A stretch of 64,000 bases of DNA from Ciona intestinalis (Eukaryota; Chordata; Ascidiacea; Phlebobranchia; Cionidae), in NCBI RefSeq assembly GCF_000224145.3, contig NC_020172.2, positions 191,001 through 255,000 on the forward strand, written 5' to 3'. Shown piece by piece: positions 1-13,100 of this stretch. Numbering within the stretch: position 1 is the first letter of the stretch; every line of letters begins with the position of its first letter. The translations under genes and the position numbers were made by a program. Below the pieces are notes generated by a model that was given only the letters and a program-made list of their open reading frames with translations, had not been told where the DNA came from and did no database searches.

Positions 1-3000
1 TTAAATATAAAGTACCTTCTAGTTGATGATCTTGTGTTGTTGGTTCATCATATATTGGAGATTCAACATCATCTTTATTAACAGGAACATCAGAATATTG
101 AGGCTGCAAAAAGTAAGCAACATAATTCAAAGTAAAAGTATAAGTGGTAACAAGAAGAAATTAAATTAGTTGTTCCTTTGCCATGCCATGCCATGCAAAT
201 AAATCATGCTACACATAAAATCTACAAATTATTAAAATGGCACTTTAACAAAAACAAAATATTAAATTTTACAAATACAAAATTTTAATAGGAATTTTTT
301 AAGCAGATTTTCTTTGAAGTAATTGACAACAAAATAGTCCCATGATTTGTGCCCAAACATGCTTTGCTTAGCAATTGGTCGACAAATGACTCAAAAAGGT
401 AAATAATCCAAGATTTGTATGATTCCATATTTCGCAACATTAAATTATATCAGGAAAAAAATTAAACAAGTGTAAACAATGCAGGAAAATGATTCACAAT
501 AAAAAAAGATTTCAGTTCATACTAATTATCCAGATCAATATATTGCAATAGATAGATCTGACACTGAGTATAATTTCCTATTTATAATGTTTGTTTAAAA
601 ACACAGTGCAATTATTTAAATTAAATCATTGCTTCATGAATGATGATTTTGTTCTTTCGTAGAATACCTCATCCATTTTTGCTTCAATCTGACCCTTAAC
701 AACACTAGGTACTTCATCCTGTATTTCCGGGAGCAATTTAACTTTACCACTTTTATCTAAAATTGAAAATATTTCACTCATATGCATTGAGTTTGTTATT
801 GGTCTGGTTACCTATGGAATCATCATCCGATATTTCTTCATCTGTTAAATAAACTATGGATCCAGATGATACAGAATTAGGTTCACTTATGGTCACACTA
901 TCATTGTCATGAGATTCATCATGATCAGTTTTCCATGAGTCTCCTTGAGCCGCATTTTCATTTGGATGATTAATCGTTAGTTTGTTGACAATTTGAGCCA
1001 CCACATCATCACTTGCAGGATTATCTTTGTGATCATGAGAAGTGATATCATCTTTGTGATCATGAGAAGTAGCATCAATTTTGCGATCGTGAGAAGTAGC
1101 ATCAATTTTGCGATCGTGAGAAGTAGCATCAATTTTGTGATCATGAGAAGTAGCATCAATTTTGTGATCGTGAGAAGTAGCATCAATTTTGTGATCATGA
1201 GAAGTAGCATCAATTTTGTGATCGTGAGAAGTAGCATCAATTTTGTGATCATGAGAAGTAGCATCAATTTTGTGATCGTGAGAAGTAGCATCAATTTTGT
1301 GATCATGAGAAGTAGCATCAATTTTGCGATCGTGAAAAGTGATATCATCTTTGTGATCATGAGAAGCGATTTCATGTTCATTAGCATCATCCACATGAAC
1401 ATGAGAAGTGATGTCATTTTTATGATTGTGAGCTACTACGTCATGACTATGATCATGAAATGTAGCTTCAGTTTCTTTATAACTTTGAGAAACATTGCCT
1501 TTATTAGAATATCCACTATTGTTCTGATTACCATCATCATGATGTTGATCCTCGTAGTCATCTTTACAAGCATCATTATCATGTTCATCATGAGGATGAA
1601 TACTTGATGCATTATCATCCACATGATCTAACTCATGAGTTTCATCATTATCACTAACGTTGTTTTCACAATCAGATGGTTGATCCACATGATCATGATT
1701 CACAGTTGCATCATGATCATGTTTCATTTGATCATCTGCACCATGATCATCACATGAATCAACCACATCCTCTCCCACCATAGCGAAGACCACCTTCCCG
1801 CCATCACTTGTAGATGATGATCCACTTTTCTCAACATACGAAGTGGATTGTTCATCACTTGATGCAACTTGGTGTGTTCCCAGTTCATCAGCATCTTTTA
1901 CTTCATCACTTACACTGGGTTTGGATTTGTGTTTCCTTGACAACGAAAAACCTTTTGACTTTTGACCAACAGCATCACCATCATGTTTGTTTTTGTTTGA
2001 GCGTGAGAATGCCATGGCAACTCGTTGAAATCCACTATATATCGACCTCCGCTTCATTCCATTCTTATGAGCAAACAATATACCATTATGATGTAACCAG
2101 TTTACTGTCAATTAAATGGTTATATATATGTGCACGGCAGCACAAGTAGTAACTGAGTTTAGTAAATTCATAGCATGTGTTGTGTTATATGCGGATTACT
2201 TCACTTATGTGGTGCAGATTATTTTCTTTGTTCATGCTGCTTACCCTTGTGCCAGCATAAGCAAAACATAACCAAGCTTACAATATCTTCAATGTAGTGA
2301 ACATAACATGCAACAAACATGTGAGTGATTACAAACCTCTGATGCATCAACATCATCATTAACTTGACGTGGAAAAGTGTTGCTTTTAGATTGGTTATCA
2401 TCAGGCATGCCATTATGTTCAGTGTTGGTTGTTATTTCCAATTTCTCAGCAGATGGCGAAAAACTTTTGTTTGGTGAAAGTTTTACTTGCGAAGAAACTT
2501 GGGGTTCCGCGGGTCGGGTTTGAACCTGATACACACACGTTGTACGCAACACTACATCACTGCATGCTACACACACTAACACTACTTCTACTACAATCTA
2601 ATTATCACACATACCTCATCTATAGCAACATCTGTATAAACAGATGGTCCATCACCATTGTTAACAGGGTCAGATATCTTAGTTTTACCATCTGGAGATT
2701 TCCCAATCTCAAGATTAACATACTGGTGTGATCTGTCACATATTAAACATTTGTTCATTGATCAAAGGGGTAAATTTGTCACTTGAATCTACAGATGCTA
2801 AAATAACAACTGAACAGTTTTACACAATTCATTATTCAGTTTCAACATTTAATAGACTGTGTCACTTCAGTTATATTTGGCCAAACCTACCATATGTCAG
2901 ATGAAATGTCGCTTTACTAATAAAATATGGGTAAACTTTATTGTACTAAGCTATAAGGTAAGTTCGAACATAATTTATTTAAAGATATTGAAGGGATTCA

Positions 3001-6000
3001 GTTTTGATATAATTAATCCTACAAATAAATCTACATATCTACTATTTAAAATACTAAAAACTAGTATTTTACATCTTTAAACCTTGGTACCTGTTCAAGT
3101 ACACTCACCAATAGGTAGGTTAACGTTAAATTAAAGTTAAATTGAGTTAAGCCCAGCATTTAAATAACATTGAGGTGGTTTAGCTTAACCTTTTAACAAA
3201 CTATGCCAAAAATAACCCTTTTGTGTTAGGCTTCTGTTAAACAGTAAAAAAAACAACAAATTTACTGCCAAGTGCCAACATTCAGGTTCTATGAACAAAG
3301 CAAACAATAAACATTATTATATCATAAACTGATAAATGACAAAATGTCGCAGACTCACGTTTTATCGCTGTTTGATCGCGGCTTGCGTTGTTTTCCTTCA
3401 TGTGATTTTTCATATGAATGCTCATGATTAATATCTTGTGATTTTGATCTTTCATGATCACGTTGGCGGGATGAAGATTCTCGTTCTTTTGTTCTAGAAC
3501 TGTAACAGCCAAATAATATAGAATAGGCTATCTATTAAAAGTCTTATAAACTTACCCACTGCTTCTTCGTGAACTTGAACGTGGCTCATCTCGTGACCTT
3601 TCATGATCAGAATATTTTCGTGACCTCTCATGATCGGAGTGTTTTCGTGATCGTTTATGATCAACTTCATCAGCTGGAAGAGTGGCAGGGTCACTCGATG
3701 GCTCTTTGGTGGCACGAGCAACATCGTTTTGACTGAAAATGAAGAAATATAAATAATAAACAAAACATGAACCAAAGCACTGTTATCAAATATAAATGTT
3801 AATAATAAATTTACACATTTTAACTGTATATGACTACAGTCTAAATGTAGTATATAAATTTGATATAGGAATTATGAGGTGTCTTATAACTTACACATTT
3901 GGATTCATTCTTTGTATTTTGTACTCTCCATTATTGAAAGCATCCTTTAAGTTTACCAGCACGTGCATAAGTTTTGTACGAACCTGAGGTAAAATCTTGG
4001 ATATTAAACATAAAGTTACATACACTGCTTCGCTTTTTGATTTGTTTTTGGGATGATTTTAATAGAAATAAACATATTCGTGCATATAATTTTACCTCAT
4101 TTTAGTATAATAAAATTTGTATTTGTTAATAACAATATGAGTACCTCACCTCTGCTAATTCAAGGTAAAATGATTTTTCTGCAGTTGCAATATTAATTAA
4201 TGTATCGGTGCATAGTAGAACTCGTGAGTCGTACAAGTTTGGTAATTCATCATGAAGTTGTGTGTTGAACGTGTCATATGTTGATTGTGTTTGTAACACA
4301 TGTTCACGTGCCTGTTATTAGGTGGTTTTAATTTTATTTTTATTTACACTATTTTTATAATTAAATCCACACCCAACCTTTGTTATTTTAGATTCTTCTA
4401 ATTTCTTTGAGTTCTGCATAGTATGTAAATTTCTACGTGAGGCGTCGTAATCCACAAGTTTTCTTCCTCTCTTGCCAACTTTTATCTTCATTTCATTGCA
4501 CTTTGAATCAAGTTGGGAATTTATTCTTTGTTTTAAATACAAACAAGTTGAAACAACACATTTTGGTCTTGAATGGGCCAATTTACAACAATAACAACAT
4601 TTTTACATCAAAACAGGATTGCTCTATTAAAGTAAGTGAATATGGGTACTGTAAGCTACTTGAATAGTAATAACATTGCATTTCACTTTCACTTATAAAT
4701 CTCATCTCATATCCATGCCAGTGATGCAACACAGTTTAGGATATTTACAAATTTACATTACAAATATTCGTTTTTCACATGTATAATATAACCCACTTGA
4801 TTAAGATGATCATGTAAAGCTGTAATAACTTCAGAGCTTAGTCTTGCATGCAAATCATTGTACAAAAGATCTGTTGTCTGTAATACAATATTTTTTTATG
4901 TATACATGGTAGAAGGCTTGTTAAAAGTACACATCACAGATGACACATTTATATACAGATTACAGATAATTAAAATCATTTATACCTTTGCTAGTGAAGC
5001 CAACATGTCTTTTCCCATCCATTCATCTTCATACAAATCACCAAGGGAATCATAAAACATTTTTGCCGCCGTTTTCATTGCTGGAGGAGAATAAAAACAA
5101 AAACAGGTAGGAAATAGTGACTGTGGAATATTACTTATACACCACCACTTAGAAATAAAACTTGAATGTAATGTAAGTCATGCACACACCTGTGATCGAG
5201 TTGAGGTAAGTCTTTATATCTCGTTGGAACTTGTTGACTTGATTCTGAAATAAGATAAATTATTCGAACCACAAACTTTGTATAACAACCTTTATTTGAT
5301 TTACAAAAGTGGTTTTCAATCTTTACCAACTCAAGTTTGCAAGTGGGAAAAACAAGGTTGTAAACATGCATTTTTAGATAACAAAAATAGAATATATTTT
5401 TATATAAATATACCAATTTTTTTACATTGTGTTAAACTACTTGTTTTTATTTAAATTAATGATATTGATAGGTGCAACCAAACACACTTTAAATATATAT
5501 TCTTTTTAAATGCTAGTTTTATTTTTGAAATGAATGTAGATATATGTAATACATTGGTTGTACATACATCATGGTGTCAGTATATAAGTGACATATACTT
5601 ACAATGTAGTTACAATCAAGATATGCCTTACATAGACAAACATTACAACATTTAAAGTGAATGGTACAAAGCACACTAACTGTTTGATTAGCGAAGTAAA
5701 CAAACTTATTTGAAGTATTTTCTCGATAATCATTGACAGCCAACTACTTGCAGTAAATGCATAAAGGTTGGTTGGTTTAATAAATATATATTTCATTTAT
5801 AAATTGGTCATTTAATGAAATGTTTAAGTTTGTTATGAAAATCCTGTATATAAACATTGATACCTGTTGTTTATTTACAAGATGAACGTAATTATCTATG
5901 ATTTCATCTTTGGTTTCTTCTCCAACACCAAACGTTCGAAGCATCTAAAGAATAATAAAAAATATATATATGTATATTATATACAACTTGTAGAACACAC

Positions 6001-6170
6001 ATACAACGATAAAACACTTAATTTTTTGCAAAATTGCAGCCTTAGCAAAAAATCCAAAAATTACGAAAATAACATACACGTGAACCTACTTTTTCTCTGC
6101 TTCTAAATGCCATTTTCGAAACATTCCTTTTAAGTCGTGCACTTCCATCTTTTTTACTTGATTCCGCCAT
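1..6170 (-). CDS. AMPH/BIN1-like: Amphiphysin/BIN-family N-BAR protein with His/Asp-rich tail (3' end beyond window)
   Basis: This gene encodes a membrane-curvature protein of the amphiphysin/bridging-integrator family. The start is the ATG at 6168-6170. Visible exons are about 6090-6170, 5864-5944, 5200-5242, 4987-5083, 4803-4876, 4379-4470, 4149-4314, 3895-3987, 3557-3734, 3358-3502, 2617-2733, 2336-2528, 812-2063, 669-757 and 16-103. The first eight exons make the BAR domain: an N-terminal helix (SREK then MLRTFGVGEETKDE), the segment LYEDEWMGKDML, the hallmark GRKLVDYDASRRNL, and HDELPNLYDSRV. BAR dimers bind and bend membranes in endocytosis or T-tubule-like structures. Later exons are charged and His-rich (DHERSR repeats, then the HDHK array). 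An SH3 domain, usual at the C-terminus, is not in the window and may lie to the left. Family assignment is firm. Assignment to AMPH rather than BIN1 or BIN2 is not possible here. Confidence 0.9.
1028..1368 (-). repeat. 27-bp coding tandem repeat (KIDATSHDH units)
   Basis: About twelve 27-bp units lie inside the largest exon of the amphiphysin/BIN gene. They encode nine-residue units of the form HDHKIDATS with HDRK variants, flanked by degenerate HDHKDDITS units. The plus strand shows alternating gatcatgag and gatcgtgag units, so a 54-bp higher-order period overlies the 27-bp one. The repeat keeps one reading frame open throughout. Long open frames in the other two phases here are by-products of the repeat. 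Confidence 0.95.
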
Positions 6171-7304
6171 TTGATTAAAAAAGATAAAATAGTGAACGAA
6201 ACTATGAACTTCAAAATATTATATAAACGTAAATTTACTGTGAATAAGCTTTATATTTAATATTACAAAAAAAAACAAAAACAAAATGCAATGTATGTAT
6301 TCTCATTTTATGTTGTAAAATTACAGAAATTGAAATGTTTATATTGTATGTTACAAATATCAAAATATATGTGGGTAATAGTGAACACCCTGACTGGCAG
6401 ATTTAACGTTTAAATTTAAAACAAAAAAAAGCTGCAACATGTCAAAGCACTTTTACAAACGTTATTCCGCCCTGCCTGCATTAAACTATTACATCATGAC
6501 AACCCTACATAACATACAAACATCAAACGTTTGTAACATCTCAAATACAAACATTCCAACGAGAGATCACACGTTCACATACCATCCAATATCTCGCTCC
6601 AACTCGTACGTTTCAATCGATGTGATAGTTGGGAAAAAGTTTAGGGTTGGGCGTTTTTTATTTGTCCCCACAGCTTTCTCATTCTGCCGTCACCGAAAAC
6701 TTAGCAGTGGTAAGATTTTTAGAATAGTGTATTGGTATCATATAGAATCAAGATAATGCTTGAAATGTGTAGTAAAAAAGTAGTACAGTAAAATAAATTT
6801 TAATTAATTGTTTACAAAAAAAAATATAGAAAAACGGAGGGTTGGGAGCACACAAATATGGGGCATAACGTGCTTGGACCCAAAGTTATATATTCGGGTA
6901 TAAGTATTTCGATGACTTAGGTGAGACCTCGCCTGCTGCTCAGTGTAAATAATATTAGCTTAATTATCCACTCCACGCATTTACTAGCGATTGGATCCGG
7001 ACAATAAGCAGTATGGAAAAAGAAAATTAACATATTTATTTATTCGGAAAATTACGAAGCTCGTATCGCCATGTTTGTATATCAATCTCTTATACACCAA
7101 CATAAGACCAAATACGATATGTTTGGTATAAAGTGGCTTCAGACATAATCCATAGTAACAAAACAGTTGTTGCGTCACAATTACACAAATGCTCCTAATA
7201 AATCGAATTAAAACATTGAAAAACATTTTGTAACGGACTTGGCACGAATACACTGTATGCTACCAAGTCTTGGGTTTTCGATGGTTTAAACAAGAAATAT
7301 CAAA
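6171..7304. promoter_or_regulatory. Shared 5' region between two divergent genes
   Basis: About 1.1 kb separates the starts of the amphiphysin/BIN gene (minus) and the SLC44A1-like gene (plus). It is AT-rich with A and T runs and has no supported coding exon. Short open frames at 6439-6756 and 6984-7253 have no recognisable domain. I see no canonical TATA box at a fixed distance from either start, so only the divergent arrangement supports a promoter role. Confidence 0.4.
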
Positions 7305-9481
7305 ATGGGTTGTTGTGAAAGCAAAGAGACTCCAATACAAAGGATATCTCAAAATGGCAAACCTGCAGTTCCCATAAGAGCAAAGCGACCAAAAGATCTT
7401 CTATTTTTGATTCTCTATATAGCAATGCTTGGTGGTATGGGTTATATTGCATTTATTTGTATCAAGAATGGCGATCCGTCACGATATCTACACGGGGTCG
7501 ATTCCTGGGGCAATATTTGTGGAAAGAAGAACAACGAAATAATCCCAGGCGTCAACACCTCAGGATTGGATCGCTCGAATTATACTTACGAGTTAAGAAT
7601 GAGCTTCACAGACATGCGACTTGCTTTGGACCCAAGCAGTTTGTTGAAAACTGGCAGTGGAGCTGCTGTGCTATGTGTGAAAGAATGTCCGGCTAAATTG
7701 ATTCAATGTAAACAACTGCTAAGCGACAACACATACAACTTAAGCATGAACGTAATAAATGAACGGATATGCACCATGCCATACGGCTGGATACCAGCGC
7801 ACACACATATTTTTAATCGATGTGTGCCACTACAACTGCTACAGGTAAGTTGTATGTAAGCGACAATAACGGATCATAACTTACGCTTGTTTATTCACAG
7901 GTTGGCAATGTGATCGCCTCCAGAGCTATACAAGCTACTGGTGCTTCTGACTTACTCATTTCTCCCAATAACCAGACAAACGGGACATCATCGGCTCAAC
8001 AAAACTCAGCTGTTTCAGTAATCGCCCATCAAATGGTAACATCCGTTGTTAACAATTGGACAAACATTGTGTATATGGTGCTTATATCTCTCGGCATTTC
8101 CTTACTGATGATTGTGCTTCTTCAAATTTTTAACCGTGTTATAGTGGTCTTAATAGTAATACTTGCGGGTATTGGTAGTGTGGCTGCAACGTCTTACTTG
8201 TGGTATTGCTACGCTGTATCTACTGGGTTTATAAATTCAACCGACGTTGAAAACACCGTGAATGCTGTAAGTTCTATCACCGGCAACTTATCTGTGCTTG
8301 ATGTTGGCAACTTGTTGAATCCTCTTTCTGTCGATCCTTCGGTTAGAGATTTTCAATATTTGCTTCCTCTCTGCATTGCTGTGACGGTGGCGACTTTGAT
8401 TATCCTTATCCTTCTGGTGTGGGTGCGTAAAAGTCTCTGTCTTGTAGTAAAGCTTTTTGACGAAGCGAGTCTTGCGGTGTTTAATATGCCTGGTGTCCTT
8501 CTGCAACCTTTCATTACATTGACTTCTATACTTGTGGTTTTAACTTACTTCTTGATTGTTAGCGCTTACATTTTTAGCATTGAAGTTCCAAAAGTAGATA
8601 TTAGCGGTATGGTTAGCTTTGTGCAAAACCCGGACCTCTCAACAACTGCATTAATAGCTCCGCATATATTTGGTTGCTTATGGATGATGGAGTTTGTGTC
8701 AGGTTGCCAACAAGTTATTATTGCAGAAGCTGTTTCAAGCTGGTTTTTTAACCAGAGACAGAAAACTTGCAAATACGACATGTGCCCAACCCTTCGACCA
8801 ACACTCCATTTGATTCTGTTTAACCTCGGATCTGTTGCTCTTGGTTCTCTTGTTATCGCAATAGTTCAATTTTTCCGCGTTATCTTAGCTTATATACAGC
8901 GTCAGTTAAGAGGCAAAGAAAGCAAAACTGTTCGCTTTGTTTTAAAGTGCATGGCGTGTTGCTTGGCCTGCTTTGAAAAGGTACTAAAGTACATTAGTCG
9001 TAATGCTTACATTTGCGTTGCAATGTATGGTGATAGTTTCTGCACAGGTGCCAAACACGCAGTGTCGCTGCTAATCAAGAACGCACAAAATGTGCTTGCC
9101 CTCAACTGCGTCAGTGGATTCTGCCTTTTTCTCGGTAAAGTTTCTGTTGTTGTTTTAACTGCTTTCGTCGGAGTCGCTTGGTTCACAGCTAAGTTAGGAA
9201 CTCGTGCATCTGCAGTGGACTATGGTGCACCTCTTACAATATCTTGCTTTTGCTCTTTTGTTATTGCGTCTGCGTTTTTTAACGTTTATTCAATGGCGAT
9301 AGATACCATATTCCTCTGCTTTTGTGACGATCAGGAACGTAACAATGGGTCCGATCGACCCTACTTCAGCAGCGTCGCGCTTCAGAAATACATGACAAGA
9401 CCCCCTGGTGGAAAAACAAAGAAAAACAAGAAGACACCAGCCAAGTCCGCAAGAACCCGCAGTATACACCCAGCTAAATAA
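7305..9481 (+). CDS. SLC44A1-like: Choline transporter-like protein, SLC44A1 (CTL1) type
   Basis: The CDS is join(7305..7844,7901..9481). The 56-bp intron has GTAAGT and TTCACAG borders, and the product is 706 residues. SLC44 proteins carry choline and related amines across plasma and mitochondrial membranes. The N-terminus MGCCESKE resembles the MGCC start of CTL1. It is followed by a first membrane helix (about residues 28-50), then the family block DSWGNICGKKN, then a large extracellular Cys-containing loop with N-glycosylation sites. About nine more helices follow, with the conserved blocks LQPFITL, GCQQVIIAEAVSSW, RNAYICVAMYG and DTIFLCFCDDQERNNGSDRPYF. The C-terminal tail is short and Lys/Arg-rich (GGKTKKNKKTPAKSART). 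An AATAAA lies at 9508-9513. Resemblance is closest to CTL1, but CTL2, 4 and 5 share most motifs. The gene converges on VPS52. Confidence 0.95.
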
Positions 9482-9507
9482 CATGATGTTATGCGCTATG
9501 CCATAAT

Positions 9508-9513
9508 AATAAA
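9508..9513 (+). terminator. Poly(A) signal AATAAA of the SLC44A1-like gene
   Basis: A canonical AATAAA begins 27 bases after the stop codon of the SLC44A1-like gene. This implies a very short 3' UTR. Confidence 0.6.
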
Positions 9514-9679
9514 TGTTTACTCCAAAACTTTAGTGATTATTGGGCAAGATTAGTCTGGTAGAAACTGTTACAGGTTGGTGGTTAGGGAGCGGCTATAAGA
9601 GTAAAGATGGGGTTAGAGGGTAGTTTTAATATGGTTCGTATGTCCGTTTAGACTAGAGACTCTTAAGGAGTCGACAACG

Positions 9680-9945
9680 TACTGTCCAGCACCAATTAAT
9701 AATAAGGTTCGAGACTTGATGCTGCCGGTTCTGCAGGCGTTTGTGCTCTTGGGCAACACACAACGGTAATTGATAAGCCAGTGGCCATTGACGGGCTGTC
9801 CACTATCAGCCTTGAAGACAAAATAAACAACCTCAACAAATAACCCGCGTAAATGTGGTAACTCGGGTGCATGAAAATTAGACACCCGTGTTATAACAAT
9901 TGAACATCACGGCCACGCAAGGATAAGCAGTCTCTACTAACTTTA
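9680..9945 (+). repeat. tRNA-derived SINE copy
   Basis: The segment has a B-box-like ggttcgagact at about 9706, then cttgggcaacacacaacgg, ccagtggccattgacgggc, aatgtggtaactcgggtgcatg and acccgtgttataac. The same ordered blocks recur at 35010-35310, and the tail part recurs at 10290-10430. The shared order and the internal polymerase III box indicate a SINE. The exact ends were not resolved. Confidence 0.7.
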
Positions 9946-9965
9946 GGATAAGCAAGTCATTTGGC

Positions 9966-9994
9966 GTCCGTATATAAACTGTTTATATACGGAC
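9966..9994. other. Perfect 13-bp inverted repeat
   Basis: GTCCGTATATAAA, the spacer CTG, then TTTATATACGGAC form a perfect hairpin-capable palindrome between the convergent 3' ends of SLC44A1 and VPS52. No function is known. It could be a transposon remnant or a cruciform-forming site. Confidence 0.85.
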
Positions 9995-10119
9995 TCCTAT
10001 GTTATACATTCAGTCACTGTTATTCCTTTTTAAATGAACTTAAAACAAGAACGATACAACACTACTGTATTTACTATAGATAATATTGCACGCGTATAAA
10101 CATTCACGTTAATAAATAC

Positions 10120-13100
10120 TTAAAAGTTGGGTTTATACTTCTTCATCTCAACCATTATAAGATGCATGTTCACCAAATCAGACTTAGCAGGCATTGTTTT
10201 GAATGGATGTTGTGTGAATAGTTTTTGAAACCGGTGATAATATTGTATAAGGTGTGTAAATGCCGCCTGTGGAGAAACATATTTATTGCCTCAACTCATT
10301 GTTTATTTACCACTTGTTTAAATTATCAGCCATACAAAAAATAAAAATAAAATACATGTGGAAACAAGCGGGCATGAGATGTATGAAACAGACCACCCAT
10401 GTTATAACTACTTATCTACTCCATGCATTTAGATTCATGTGTAAACCAAATTAATGATAAATGCAATTTAACATACTGTTATATAAGGATAATATGTACC
10501 TGTACAATAGTGCTTCCAACTTTAAAGTTTGTAAACGATCGAGTGACTTCTCGACTTATAAGATCAACACTTGTGCGCCATCCAGCGGCAAACCCTTGAA
10601 CCAACGGAACAACTTTTTGCTCAAATACTTTGAGTCGATCTGTTTGACCAGATTCCAATACCACCTACAGCATATATGGAAAGGTGATCCACAGATGTTA
10701 TAAAAAAAGTGGTTCCCTTCTCAAACTAGGTGCACTTCTGTAAGCTTTCTAAATGCAAGCACATAACATGAAGCAAAATAAAAATGATAAGTGGGCCAAT
10801 TTTATTTTAATGGGTAAAGTCCTAGGGCACATTACAAGATATGGGATACAGGTCAGGCTTGTTATGATTTGGGAAGATACAAAAAATGAAGAAAACCACT
10901 AAGTTAGTTGCCTATATACTTCCGAATCGCCTCCTTATTTACAACAAGCCGATACAAGTCACTTAACGATGCCATAGATGGTCGCACAAGACACAACTAA
11001 CCTCACAATCCTTAACAAATGCCATCATTCCACCAAAGTGAGGAGCTAATATTTCCTCTACGTATTCCTGTGTTCGACTGTTGAGCAATTGTTGAAAGCT
11101 TTCAGATTCTTTGGAATCTTCTGTTGTTTTTTCCTATGTAAAAGGTTTAAAATTTGATCATGATTTACAAAACCACACAGATATTTTAAATGATGTATCT
11201 ATGACTTTTTGTTGAATTTTGGTTGCTAGATCTTTATTTATAAAGTGAATTGTCCACACAATTTTACTTTCCCAAGAACAGATGATTAAATTGTTCAAGG
11301 TACGACATAGTTACAACTTAGTATAGTATGCACAAATTGTTCCAACAAAAATAACTTACAAACAGTAAGTTCTTGTGTTTTTGGCAAGATAATAACAAAT
11401 GTATTTAAAACGATATTGAATCTTTTATGTTAATTTTACAAGTACAGCAAAACAAAAAAAACTTATGTTAAGACAAACAACTGTTTGAGGGTTCTTGTTA
11501 CATTGTGAGTTTATACTGCATAAGTTATGTTTCAACCAACCATTAAAACCGACAGCATCATGTCATAGTTGTTTATAAGGAAGACAAGTTGATCTTTTCT
11601 ATCACTAAAACATGCAGCAAGACGAAGTATGAAGTTTTGAACCTGAAGAAGTAAATCATTACAAGGGCATACCAACGTAAAAATCAAAATGTGTGTATTA
11701 ATGGATATGCTCAAATGTGACCTAAAGCTACCATCCAAGTTTTAAAATACAGCATAATCTGGTATATACCTAGGTTCAATCAAAAAACTAAAACATAATA
11801 AAGTATATATTTTACATTGTTTTATATATTCTTGAAGAAGAAGCATTCGTATACAAAATCAAAATATTGATCGTATTTTAGAAACTAGAAACAATCAAAG
11901 TTGAGTGAATTTTTTCTTATGGGAAATCCCATGCTTTGTCGAAACAGCCAATTTTTTTTACTCCACCGGGTATTTTTACGAGATTTTTTTAGAAGCCGTA
12001 TCGTTTTGGCAAACTTTGATGGTACCTTTAGGTCACGTTTGAGTATCTCTAACCACATACAATGATTTTTGTTGGTATGCCCCTTTACGAATAAATGGGC
12101 GCCCCATGCACAATAGAACATCACCAATTATTGGTGGAAAAGCTAACAAGTAACAACATATAAAACATGAACAACTGTTCACCAAAAATATGGAATATAG
12201 AGAGTACGTTCAAAAAGTAAAAATGAAAAAAACCCAAAACAGATAACTGTTTAATAAAACTATTGATAAGGATTAATCAGTGTTTAAACAACTTAAAAAT
12301 TCTGAAAATCGCAAGAGTTAAATTTAGACTGTCGGAATTAAATTTTAAAATGTCAAAACTGTTAAGCTCGGCTATGTAGCAATGATGGTAAAATAGTAAC
12401 CCTTACCTCAGTTTGAAGCTGACTTAAAACTTGCTCAACTTTGGGGTTTGGATAATTTTCATTAATTCTTACAACAGCTGCACTAAATTCAGCATACCGG
12501 CGTGTAATCTGAAATGTATTTATTAAAAAAACAATAATTAAAATGGTAAATATATAAAAGCTTTCAATTTGAAAACCATTTTTTTATGCCAATCAATTTC
12601 AAGCGTTTGGCACACTAGTGATCAATGTTGTCAAGTGTTTCACAAACAAATTATCTGTTTATATTTCATAAGGAACACCGGTTAAAATTCAATGGTTTAA
12701 CACAATGTGTATAAATAAAATTGTGAACTCTGGTATTTGTGAGCAAACATTCGGTTTGCTAAGAAGTAAGAACCCCCTTGTAAATAATAATGATGATGTC
12801 ATTGTCTTGTAAATAATAAACTTGTCAATTAAGAACTTACATAATGAGGTCTGATATCAATAGATGAAAGATTATGAACATTACAATCCACAATACTCCT
12901 GGTATGCATCTTTACCAAGTGTTCAAAACGTGGCCATAATATTGCTTTCACGGTGTCCCAGTAATTGTCAAGTGATGTTACGTCTCGTGAAGTCATGATT
13001 ACCTAAAACATTCAGATTAAAAGTAAAAACTGTAACTAACTTGTAAATACTTTTTGTATGACTGCCCCTTTGATTAAACTATGTGTAATAATATTATTAA

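Noticed and set aside
1028-1368. CRISPR-like array of regularly spaced repeats
   Set aside because: The whole 27-bp unit is repeated with no unique spacers, and it is coding in a eukaryotic gene.
977-1607. Long open frames on both strands through the 27-bp array (146 and 204 codons)
   Set aside because: A repeat whose length is a multiple of three and lacks stops keeps several frames open at once. Only the frame that splices in phase with the BAR exons is supported.
11885-12127. 80-codon minus frame, with a similar one at 52857-53102
   Set aside because: Both lie in the matching arm of the TTAA foldback MITE; the similarity reflects the repeat and not a gene.
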